DNA from: Clostridia bacterium | GTDB taxonomy: Bacteria; Bacillota; Clostridia; Oscillospirales; CAG-382 | Direction of reading: 5' to 3' | DNA length: 5,035 bases | Assembly: GCA_017959195.1 (NCBI GenBank) | Contig: JAGDBE010000016.1 | Coordinates: 1-5,035, forward strand | Shown here: piece after piece, positions 1 through 5,035 of the stretch | How positions within the stretch are numbered: position 1 is the stretch's first letter | How the letters are laid out: the number at the start of each line of letters is the position of its first letter | The notes under the pieces: generated by a model | The model's input: only the letters and a program-made list of their open reading frames with translations | The model's database searches: none | What the model was told of the DNA's origin: nothing | Program-made: the position numbers and the translations under genes

Positions 1-1
1 G

Positions 2-151
2 GTAACCGTAAAGAACGTAAAGATTTCCGCCGGCGCGGGCTTTATCGTAGTCCTCATGGGCGACATTATGACCATGCCGGGACTGCCCAAAGTTCCTGCC
101 GCTGAAAAAATCGACGTAACCGACGACGGAAAAATAGTCGGACTGTTCTGA
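2..151 (+). CDS. fhs: Formate--tetrahydrofolate ligase, C-terminal end (partial)
   Basis: These are the last 49 codons of a gene that begins left of the window. The frame ends in TGA at 149-151. The translation contains SAGAGFIV, then GDIMTMPGLPKVPAAEKIDV, and ends GKIVGLF. This is the highly conserved C-terminus of formate--tetrahydrofolate ligase (10-formyl-THF synthetase). The enzyme is cytoplasmic and makes 10-formyl-tetrahydrofolate from formate, tetrahydrofolate and ATP. In Clostridia it feeds purine synthesis and, where present, the methyl branch of the Wood-Ljungdahl pathway or glycine/purine fermentation. The nucleotide-binding part lies outside the window, so catalytic residues cannot be checked. 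A strong terminator follows 10 bp after the stop, so this gene ends its transcript here and is separate from the next gene. The family call is secure. Which pathway it serves in this organism is not shown here. Confidence 0.96.
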   Translation, partial: VTVKNVKISAGAGFIVVLMGDIMTMPGLPKVPAAEKIDVTDDGKIVGLF

Positions 152-161
152 TTATCAAATT

Positions 162-195
162 AAAAGCCGCCCTTTGAAAAAAGGGCGGCTTTTTT
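162..195 (+). terminator. Intrinsic terminator of fhs
   Basis: A perfect 14-bp stem is formed by AAAAGCCGCCCTTT (162-175) and its complement at 180-193, closed by a GAAA tetraloop (176-179) and followed by T residues to 195. The GC-rich core and T-tract are typical of a Rho-independent terminator. It lies 10 bp after the fhs stop codon, and its T-tract ends only 5 bp before the -35 box of the next promoter. Confidence 0.95.
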
Positions 196-200
196 ATTTG

Positions 201-229
201 TTGACTTTATTTTGCATTTGTGATAGTAT
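201..229 (+). promoter_or_regulatory. Extended -10 SigA-type promoter for the DnaC-like/RNHCP unit
   Basis: A -35 box TTGACT (201-206) is followed, after a 17-bp spacer, by a -10 box TAGTAT (224-229). A TG pair at 221-222 makes it an extended -10 element. The -35 matches consensus at five of six positions and the -10 at four of six. Transcription would begin near 236, giving a leader of about 37 nt before the ATG at 273. The position directly after the fhs terminator supports it as the start of a new transcription unit. Confidence 0.8.
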
Positions 230-272
230 AAACTCAAGGACGTTTCAAATAAAACGGCAGTGAGGAATAAAT

Positions 273-1289
273 ATGGAATATTCAAGACGTATAGTCGAAA
301 AGGTTGTCGACGAGTTTGCAAAAAAAAGACAGAACGCCGTGAATGCGGCGGATGCAAGACAAAAGGAAATGTATATAACCTGTCCGCAGTTAGAGGAAAT
401 CGACAAAGCGCTGTCTCTTACGGGCATGAAGATTTTTGCAAGCACGTTTCAGGGCAAAGAAGGACTTGAAAAACGCATGAAGGCGCTCGAAAAGGAGAGC
501 CGCGACCTTCTTGACGACAAAAAAAGAATACTTAAACTGATGGGCAAGCCCGAAAATTATCTCGACATAAAATATTCCTGCGAAAAATGCGGCTATACGG
601 GATACGTCGGCATAAAGATGTGCACGTGCATGAAAAAGGCGCTCGCAAAATGCGCCTACGACACGTCGGGACTGGGAAGCTCGCTTTCAAAGCAGGGATT
701 CGATAACTTCGACCTTAATTACTATTCCGACGAAAAGAATAAAGACGGCATAAGCCCGAGAGATAATATGGCGTACGTTTTGTCTGAGGCGAAGGACTAC
801 GTAAAGAACTTCGGAAAATTGAAAGACGGCGCGCAGAACCTGCTCTTCGTCGGTGGAACGGGACTCGGAAAGACGCATATTTCGACGGCGATAGCAAAGG
901 GCGTGTTGGATAAGGGCTGCGACGTCGTTTACGACACCATGCAGAATATCATGCATACCTATGAAAAGAGCACCTTTGCAAAAGACGAGGCGGCGGCTCT
1001 CGAAACGACAAAGTACATAGACGCAACGCTTTTGATAATCGACGACCTCGGAACCGAACTCAAAAGTGTATTTTCGCAGAATGTTCTGTATAATATTCTC
1101 AATACCAGAATTATTTCGGAAAAAGCGACGATTATAAACACAAATTTGAACGGCGCAAAGGCGTTCAAGGAGCAGTACGACGACAGAATTAATTCAAGAC
1201 TTATAGGCAATTTCAGGACCTTCAATTTCTACGGCGAAGACATACGGCTCAAAAAAGCAAGGGAAAATAACGCAAAAAAGCGCAGATAA
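273..1289 (+). CDS. DnaC/DnaI-like AAA+ ATPase (putative replicative helicase loader)
   Basis: A 338-aa cytoplasmic ATPase of the DnaC/DnaI/IstB-related group. The ATG at 273 has GAGG at 262-265, spaced 7 nt. Residues 1-95 are mostly helical and charged, with a possible coiled coil around 60-90. A likely zinc-binding cluster follows at C103-C106 and C117-C119 (CEKC and CTC), as seen before the ATPase domain in DnaI-type loaders. The ATPase core has Walker A GGTGLGKT (194-201), Walker B LLIIDDLG (253-260), a sensor-1 region TIINTNLN (286-293) and a basic RINSRL segment (305-310) that fits the arginine-finger/box VII of this family. Known DnaC/DnaI proteins load the replicative helicase onto single-stranded DNA, and IstB relatives assist transposition. 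No transposase is adjacent, so a helicase-loader role is more likely. No DnaB- or DnaD-type partner lies next to it. The 338-aa length suits clostridial members. No symbol is given, because DnaC and DnaI cannot be separated from sequence alone. Confidence 0.88.
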   Translation: MEYSRRIVEKVVDEFAKKRQNAVNAADARQKEMYITCPQLEEIDKALSLTGMKIFASTFQGKEGLEKRMKALEKESRDLLDDKKRILKLMGKPENYLDIKYSCEKCGYTGYVGIKMCTCMKKALAKCAYDTSGLGSSLSKQGFDNFDLNYYSDEKNKDGISPRDNMAYVLSEAKDYVKNFGKLKDGAQNLLFVGGTGLGKTHISTAIAKGVLDKGCDVVYDTMQNIMHTYEKSTFAKDEAAALETTKYIDATLLIIDDLGTELKSVFSQNVLYNILNTRIISEKATIINTNLNGAKAFKEQYDDRINSRLIGNFRTFNFYGEDIRLKKARENNAKKRR

Positions 1290-1307
1290 CCGGAGGAATT
1301 CGGCAAA

Positions 1308-1658
1308 ATGGAACAGAAACGCTTTACAAAAAACGACAGCGGATTTGTCTGCGAAAACTGCGGATTTGAAGTAAAACCGCTCGGAAGAACGAGCAGAAAC
1401 CATTGTCCCAAGTGCCTTTGCTCAAAGCACGTCGATTTGCTTCCCGGGGACAGGGCGTGTTCCTGCGGCGGCATAATGAGACCGGTTTTCGCACGGCCCG
1501 ACGCAAAAAAAGGGTATATAATAACGCAGAAATGCGAAAAATGCGGCTTTATCGGGAACAATAAGGCGGCGCTGTACGAGATGAAGTCCACGCTTGAAAA
1601 AGAGCAGTACGACGATATGGACCTGATAATAAAACTGACCGTAAACGGTAATTATTAA
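1308..1658 (+). CDS. RNHCP-domain zinc-ribbon protein, function unknown
   Basis: A 116-aa protein that carries the family's name motif, RNHCPKC, at residues 30-36, followed by HVD (41-43) and PGDRA (46-50). It has a Cys pair at each end of the domain (C15/C18 and C76/C79), and central cysteines at C33, C36, C38, C51 and C53 with H32 and H41. The pattern suggests one or two bound zinc ions. The RNHCP family is small, cytoplasmic and, to my knowledge, without an established function; nucleic-acid binding is only a guess from the zinc-ribbon look. Residues 88-116 form a charged tail beyond the domain. The gene starts 18 bp after the DnaC-like gene, with GGAGG at 1292-1296 about 11 nt before the ATG. 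There is no promoter or terminator between them, so the two are almost certainly co-transcribed. The unit ends at the hairpin that begins at the TAA stop. Confidence 0.9.
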   Translation: MEQKRFTKNDSGFVCENCGFEVKPLGRTSRNHCPKCLCSKHVDLLPGDRACSCGGIMRPVFARPDAKKGYIITQKCEKCGFIGNNKAALYEMKSTLEKEQYDDMDLIIKLTVNGNY

Positions 1659-1688
1659 AAAAACAATCGGGAAACCCGATTGTTTTTT
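1658..1688. terminator. Bidirectional terminator between convergent genes
   Basis: A perfect 14-bp stem is formed by AAAAAACAATCGGG (1658-1671) and CCCGATTGTTTTTT (1675-1688), with a 3-nt AAA loop. The core is 8 bp (CAATCGGG), flanked by A6 and T6, so either strand reads as a stem followed by a T-tract. It can therefore stop both the RNHCP unit (+) and the S1 gene (-). It begins at the last base of the + strand stop codon and overlaps the - strand stop codon (1687-1689). Confidence 0.92.
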
Positions 1689-2628
1689 ACGTTTCTTCCG
1701 TAAAATCCGTATAAATATATTTCTCGCACCCCGGCGGCGAATAAACCCACCTGTCGATGCGCCCCGAATCTATCACGTATTCCGGCTTTTTGAAAGCGGG
1801 GAACGACGGCACGTTGCTGTCTATTATGACGAGCTTTATCTTCATTTTCGACGGAACTATGCTCTTTATGTATACGGCGGCGGCGTTTCCCGTCTCGGCG
1901 CCCTCGCACCACTCGGCAAGCCCCGCAAGGTTGGGCATCAGCTCGACGAAAATGCCGTACGGCTCAATGCTTCTTATAATTCCCGCCGCCGTTTCGCCCG
2001 GTGAAAACAGAGATGCGTTTTCCTCCCACGTTCCGAGAAGCTCCTTGTGCGTGAGGGAGATTCTCCCCGTCGTGCGGTCGTTTGTTTTCACGGCGCATTT
2101 TATGAAATCTCCGCTGCAAAAGCGCTCTTTCGGGTTTGAAATACGAGATACGGAAATGCAGTCGACGGGAAGTAATGATATTATTCCGCAGCCCACGTCG
2201 CAGAAACAGCCGAACGACTCTATATGCGTAACGCGCGCGTCGATGACGTCGCCGGGGGAGAGGTTTGACACGTAGTTTTCAAAGCATTCCGCCTGCGCCT
2301 CCCTCCGCGAGAGAATGATGTACGGCTCGTCGGAGGATTTGTCTATCGACAGTACCTTGAAGCAGACAGGCTTTCCCACGCGGGTTATTATCGCAATGTC
2401 CCGCGTCTCGCTGCCGTCAATGCTGTATGAAGCTTCTTCACGCGGGATTATTCCCTTGTATTTTCCGAGTTCGACTATAAGATTGTGCTTTGCGTCGCAT
2501 AAAACCGCCGTCGATTCCAAAATCGAGCCCGCGCCCGCGGCGTATTCCAGCCCCGCAAGACTTGAAACCTGCTCCTTCATTTCGGGTTTCTCCGCAAGGT
2601 AACCCTCCGGTTTGTATTTTTCTGTCAT
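1687..2628 (-). CDS. S1 RNA-binding domain protein (ribosomal protein S1-like)
   Basis: A 313-aa protein with tandem S1 (OB-fold) domains. The start ATG (complement of 2626-2628) has GGAGG at 2636-2640, spaced 7 nt. After an N-terminal segment of about 33 residues comes a degenerate S1 unit (about 34-110, including LGKYKGIIPREE and ending ILSRRE). A clear S1 domain follows (about 125-196: GDVIDARVTHIESFGCF, then GRISLTHKELLG). Another lies at about 209-270 (PGETAAGIIRSIEPYGIFVEL, with GLAEW in the usual position), and then a tail of about 40 residues with no recognised domain. S1 domains bind single-stranded RNA. Clostridial genomes often carry such short S1 proteins, sometimes annotated as 30S ribosomal protein S1, but this one is shorter than the 4-6 domain rpsA product, so its ribosomal role is uncertain. 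It has eleven cysteines, including C141, C143 and C147 in the second domain. It is a single-gene unit, convergent with RNHCP and divergent from the lipoprotein gene. Confidence 0.88.
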   Translation of the reverse strand: MTEKYKPEGYLAEKPEMKEQVSSLAGLEYAAGAGSILESTAVLCDAKHNLIVELGKYKGIIPREEASYSIDGSETRDIAIITRVGKPVCFKVLSIDKSSDEPYIILSRREAQAECFENYVSNLSPGDVIDARVTHIESFGCFCDVGCGIISLLPVDCISVSRISNPKERFCSGDFIKCAVKTNDRTTGRISLTHKELLGTWEENASLFSPGETAAGIIRSIEPYGIFVELMPNLAGLAEWCEGAETGNAAAVYIKSIVPSKMKIKLVIIDSNVPSFPAFKKPEYVIDSGRIDRWVYSPPGCEKYIYTDFTEET

Positions 2629-2702
2629 TTTAATTCCTCCGTTTTTATGAAATTCGGTCGTTTAATCATATTCTGCCGGGCGCACAGATATGACCGCGGG
2701 GA

Positions 2703-2746
2703 GCGCGATAAAAGGATTTTGTGCAACAGACACAAAAAAAGCGCGC
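2703..2746. repeat. Nested inverted repeat in the divergent control region
   Basis: An inner inverted repeat TTTTGTG (2717-2723) / CACAAAA (2731-2737) with a 7-nt spacer sits inside an outer pair GCGCG (2703-2707) / CGCGC (2742-2746). The inner and outer arms are separated by 9 nt on the left and 4 nt on the right. No T-tract follows on either strand, so it does not look like a terminator. It may be a protein-binding site, a leader structure or chance pairing. Confidence 0.4.
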
Positions 2747-2758
2747 AAAATTGTGCAA
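2719..2758 (+). repeat. Pair of 8-bp direct repeats TTGTGCAA, 32 bp apart
   Basis: TTGTGCAA occurs at 2719-2726 and again at 2751-2758, with starts 32 bp apart (about three helical turns). Both lie upstream of the lipoprotein promoter, the nearer one ending 34 bp before its -35 box. The placement fits paired activator or repressor sites on one DNA face. No known regulator is recognised from the sequence. Confidence 0.35.
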
Positions 2759-2792
2759 ATTGAAAAAAGTGATAAAAAAATATAAAATTTAA

Positions 2793-2821
2793 TTGCTAAA
2801 ACGGTATTTTGATGTTATAAT
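2793..2821 (+). promoter_or_regulatory. Extended -10 promoter of the peptide-binding lipoprotein gene
   Basis: A perfect -10 box TATAAT (2816-2821) carries the extended element TG at 2813-2814. A -35 box TTGCTA (2793-2798) lies 17 bp upstream and matches four of six consensus positions. The 30 bp before the -35 (2761-2792) are strongly A/T-rich with A-runs, which resembles an UP element. Transcription would begin near 2828-2830, about 45 nt before the preferred ATG at 2874. Confidence 0.85.
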
Positions 2822-2855
2822 ATAGTTTGAAATTTAATGGTTTATATGCAATATG

Positions 2856-2863
2856 AAAGGTAG
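2856..2863 (+). promoter_or_regulatory. Ribosome binding site that favours the ATG at 2874
   Basis: AAAGGTAG at 2856-2863 carries AAAGG, the left half of the Shine-Dalgarno consensus, 13 nt before the ATG at 2874. The upstream in-frame ATG at 2853 is preceded by an A/T-rich stretch with no purine-rich site. The spacing is somewhat long, so the choice is likely rather than certain. Confidence 0.55.
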
Positions 2864-2873
2864 ATTTAGAGTT

Positions 2874-4625
2874 ATGAAAAAAGCGTCTGCACTCGTGCTT
2901 GCCATAATTATGATATGCTCCGCGCTGCTTCTTACGGGCTGCGGAAAGAGCTCCGAAGACAAGGGAGCCGTAATACAGATGTATCTTTCGACGTTCCCGT
3001 CGAATCTTGATCCGACGGCGGCCGCATACGGCTCGGCGGATAACGCGAAACTTTTCGGACTTCTCTATGAAGGACTTTTCACCATAAATGAAAAGGGCGA
3101 ACTCAAAAAAGGAGTCGCGGCCGATTATAAATATTTCGCCGACGTGAGAGACGATTCGATGAAGCTTGAAATAGCGCTTAAAAATACCAAGTGGAGCGAC
3201 GGCATCGCGGTTGACGCGGAAGACTTCGTTTACGCATGGTCGAGAATCCTTTCAAGCGAAGCGGATAACCCGGCGGCTCCGCTGCTTTACCCGATAAAGA
3301 ACGCGCGCAAGGTAAAAGAGGGCGAATGCTCGATAAACGACCTCGGCGTATGCGCGGTAAAGGATAACGTTCTCCAGATAACCTTTGAAAAGGACTTTAC
3401 CAATATAGAATACTTCATCCGCAGACTCGCGAGCCCCGCACTCGTGCCTTTGAGAGAGGAAAGCGCAGGCAAGTTCGACAACGACGAATACAGCGAATAT
3501 TCTTGGCAGACTTCCTCGACAAAGGTAATTCCGCTCACAAACGGAGCTTTCAAGTATAAGAACATAACCGAAAACGAAATAGTTCTCGAGAGAAACCTCC
3601 ATTACGAAAACGTAAGTGAAGTAAAGGAAAACCCCGTAGATAAAGTCGTAAAGCCGTATCAGCTCATAACCGCTTATTCGGAAGGCGCTCTTGCCGACGA
3701 CCAGATAGACAGATTCTTAAACGGCGAGATTTTCTACATAAATTTGAGCGAAGCAAGCGCCGAAACGATTAAAAAGGCGGGCAAAACCCAGAGCAGCCTC
3801 GTTCCGTCGGTATATACCTACTTCTTTGATACGACGAGCAGACTTTTTAGCGACGCAAAGGTAAGACAGGCGCTTTCAATCGCGCTTGACAGAGATTATA
3901 TAAACTCCCTCACCGGAAGAAATACAAACGCGGCTCAGGGAATCGTTCCGTTCAACGTTGACGATACCGTTAAAAAGACGGAATTCCGAAAGGAAGCCGG
4001 CAATATGTTCGCTCCCAAGGGCGATATCGAAAAGGCAAAGGAACTCCTTGCCGAAGCAAAGGTAAGCGGCGGCTCGTTTACGCTTGAATACAATAAGGAA
4101 AGATCATACGAAGCGGAAATCGCAGAATACGCAAAGAGCGTATGGAAGGACCTCGGATTTACCGTTACGCTTTCGGGAAAGAACTCCAAATATTTCTACG
4201 CTCTGGCGTCTGAAAAATCGGCGTTCGCAACGGGAGACGCAAAGCTTATTGCGCTGGACTTCCAGTGCCTTACACCCGACGCGTATTCAATGCTCGTGGG
4301 ATTCTCAAAGAAATACGCCGGCGGCAAATATGACCCCGAAAGCGAAGAAAAGTACACCAAACTCAATATCACGGGATACGACAGCGAGGAATACGACGCA
4401 ATCTGCGACGCGATAGTTTACGCTTCAAACATAAAGGACCGCGCAGAGGCAATGCACGAAGCGGAAAAGAAGCTCATTGAAGACTCCCCGGTAATCCCGC
4501 TCTTCAATAACGCGGACGTCTATGCAAGCAAGGAACTCAAAAAAATCAAGACAGACTTCTTCGGAGCAAAGATATTCAAGGATACAAAGATGAATAATTA
4601 CAGAAAATATCTCCCCGCCGAATAA
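2874..4625 (+). CDS. Peptide/oligopeptide ABC transporter substrate-binding lipoprotein (SBP family 5, OppA-like)
   Basis: From the ATG at 2874 this is a 583-aa protein. An in-frame ATG at 2853 would add seven residues, but it lacks a ribosome binding site and would push a basic segment ahead of the MKK start. The N-terminus is a lipoprotein signal peptide: MKK, a hydrophobic stretch, then lipobox LLTGC, with the lipidated cysteine at residue 23. The mature protein would be anchored to the outer face of the cytoplasmic membrane. Family 5 marks are LLYEGLF (63-69), KWSDG with DFVYAWSRI (about 106-125), VRQALSIALDRDYI (about 330-343) and QGIVPFN soon after. Such proteins bind peptides, or sometimes nickel, sugars or other ligands, and deliver them to an ABC permease. 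No permease or ATPase gene lies beside it and a terminator follows directly, so it is an orphan unit that must share a transporter encoded elsewhere or act as a sensor. The ligand cannot be told from sequence. It has its own extended -10 promoter. Confidence 0.93.
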   Translation: MKKASALVLAIIMICSALLLTGCGKSSEDKGAVIQMYLSTFPSNLDPTAAAYGSADNAKLFGLLYEGLFTINEKGELKKGVAADYKYFADVRDDSMKLEIALKNTKWSDGIAVDAEDFVYAWSRILSSEADNPAAPLLYPIKNARKVKEGECSINDLGVCAVKDNVLQITFEKDFTNIEYFIRRLASPALVPLREESAGKFDNDEYSEYSWQTSSTKVIPLTNGAFKYKNITENEIVLERNLHYENVSEVKENPVDKVVKPYQLITAYSEGALADDQIDRFLNGEIFYINLSEASAETIKKAGKTQSSLVPSVYTYFFDTTSRLFSDAKVRQALSIALDRDYINSLTGRNTNAAQGIVPFNVDDTVKKTEFRKEAGNMFAPKGDIEKAKELLAEAKVSGGSFTLEYNKERSYEAEIAEYAKSVWKDLGFTVTLSGKNSKYFYALASEKSAFATGDAKLIALDFQCLTPDAYSMLVGFSKKYAGGKYDPESEEKYTKLNITGYDSEEYDAICDAIVYASNIKDRAEAMHEAEKKLIEDSPVIPLFNNADVYASKELKKIKTDFFGAKIFKDTKMNNYRKYLPAE

Positions 4626-4642
4626 AAATTGATATAACAATA

Positions 4643-4673
4643 AAAAACATACCTGGTTTACAGGTATGTTTTT
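4643..4673 (+). terminator. Intrinsic terminator of the lipoprotein gene
   Basis: A perfect 13-bp stem is formed by AAAAACATACCTG (4643-4655) and its complement at 4661-4673, with a 5-nt GTTTA loop. The right arm ends in five T residues. It lies 17 bp after the TAA stop at 4623-4625. The stem has less GC than the fhs terminator, and its A5/T5 flanks could let it work in both directions. Confidence 0.88.
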
Positions 4674-4716
4674 GTATGGAAAGAAATTTTGCTTTTTACC
4701 GCGAAAAGAGGATAAA

Positions 4717-5035
4717 ATGTCGGAATTATTAAGCAGACACGGATTTTGCTTTCAGAAAAAATACGGACAAAACTTCCTTCAGGACGTAAAAAGCCCGAGA
4801 AGAATAGCGAAAGAGGGCACCGAGTACGAATTTGAAGAAAAAGATGGGGAGAAAATTCCGGCCCTCGTGCTCGAAATCGGTCCCGGCGCGGGCATACTCA
4901 CAAAGGAACTTTCCGCAAGGTTTGAAAAGGTGCTCGCAGTCGAGATAGACGAGAGCTTAAAAGACGTGCTTTCGGAAACGCTGTCGGAATGCGGCAACGT
5001 AAGAGTGGTTTTCGACGATATAATGAAAACCGACC
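4717..5035 (+). CDS. rsmA: 16S rRNA (A1518/A1519) dimethyltransferase RsmA/KsgA, N-terminal part (partial)
   Basis: The first 106 codons are present and the gene runs off the right edge. The ATG at 4717 has AGAGGA at 4707-4712, spaced 4 nt. The N-terminus carries the KsgA/Dim1 signature KKYGQNFL (residues 14-21). SAM-binding motif I follows as LEIGPGAGILTKEL (52-65), the acidic loop that contacts the SAM ribose as VEID (75-78), and FDDIMKTD (99-106) begins the next SAM-pocket motif. The enzyme uses S-adenosylmethionine to dimethylate two adjacent adenines in the 3' terminal helix of 16S rRNA, late in 30S assembly; its loss is known to give kasugamycin resistance. Residues 34-49 form a charged, Glu-rich segment between the FL motif and motif I. 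This looks like a loop variant and not a frameshift. I see no convincing promoter in the 43 bp between the preceding terminator and the ATG. Confidence 0.95.
   Translation, partial: MSELLSRHGFCFQKKYGQNFLQDVKSPRRIAKEGTEYEFEEKDGEKIPALVLEIGPGAGILTKELSARFEKVLAVEIDESLKDVLSETLSECGNVRVVFDDIMKTD

Noticed and set aside
273..1289. IstB-type transposition helper as an alternative for the DnaC-like ATPase.
   Set aside because: There is no IstA-type transposase next to it, no inverted repeats flank it, and the N-terminal helical part plus cysteine cluster before the ATPase core fits DnaI/DnaC-type loaders better.
1757..2275. A long + strand open frame (172 aa) opposite the S1 gene.
   Set aside because: It is an antisense shadow of the S1-domain gene. 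The minus-strand frame has clear family motifs and a good ribosome binding site, while this one has neither.
2665..2670. A possible minus-strand -10 box (TATGAT) for the S1 gene.
   Set aside because: No acceptable -35 box is found 15-18 bp upstream on the minus strand and there is no extended TG. The position would give a sensible leader of about 30 nt, but the evidence is too weak to list as a promoter.
2647..2763. A 38-codon + strand open frame in the intergenic region starting ATG AAA TTC and ending TGA at 2761-2763.
   Set aside because: It has no ribosome binding site ahead of the ATG and no promoter. The product is a short basic peptide with no recognisable motif, and the frame overlaps the repeats and likely control sequence.
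2853..2873. The upstream ATG at 2853 as start of the lipoprotein.
   Set aside because: It has no ribosome binding site, while the ATG at 2874 has AAAGG upstream and gives a typical MKK lipoprotein signal peptide. It remains possible.
4084..4416. A 110-aa + strand open frame inside the lipoprotein gene.
   Set aside because: It lies in another frame of a confidently identified substrate-binding protein, and the translation is low-complexity and Thr/Arg-rich with no start signals.

Overview
The window looks like ordinary chromosome of a low-to-moderate-GC Bacillota, most likely class Clostridia. The grounds are a formate--tetrahydrofolate ligase end, a DnaC/DnaI-type helicase-loader ATPase, a stand-alone S1-domain protein, GGAGG-type ribosome binding sites, short extended -10 promoters, and compact intrinsic terminators with A-tract/T-tract flanks. 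This placement is inferred from protein character and layout; no database search was possible.

Layout from left to right. (1) The last 49 codons of fhs on the + strand, closed by a strong GAAA-loop terminator. (2) A two-gene + strand transcription unit with its own extended -10 promoter: a DnaC/DnaI-like AAA+ ATPase (338 aa) followed 18 bp later by a small RNHCP-family zinc-ribbon protein (116 aa). (3) A short hairpin at 1658-1688 that can terminate in both directions, set between convergent genes. (4) A minus-strand gene for a 313-aa protein with two clear and one degenerate S1 RNA-binding domain. (5) A divergent intergenic region of 245 bp holding the promoter of the next gene, a pair of 8-bp direct repeats and a nested inverted repeat. 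(6) A + strand lipoprotein, the substrate-binding subunit of a peptide-type ABC transporter (583 aa from the preferred start), with its own promoter and terminator and no permease or ATPase genes beside it. (7) The first 106 codons of rsmA (ksgA), which run off the right edge.

The genes do not form one pathway. They are mostly separate single-gene or two-gene units for one-carbon metabolism, replication or DNA-associated ATPase work, RNA binding or translation, peptide uptake or sensing, and 16S rRNA methylation. No mobile element, CRISPR array, tRNA, rRNA or defence system is visible, and all complete genes have intact reading frames. I see no convincing previously undescribed system. The items most worth a second look are the RNHCP protein of unknown function co-transcribed with the helicase-loader-like ATPase, the repeat-bearing control region of the orphan peptide-binding lipoprotein, and the three-S1-domain protein.
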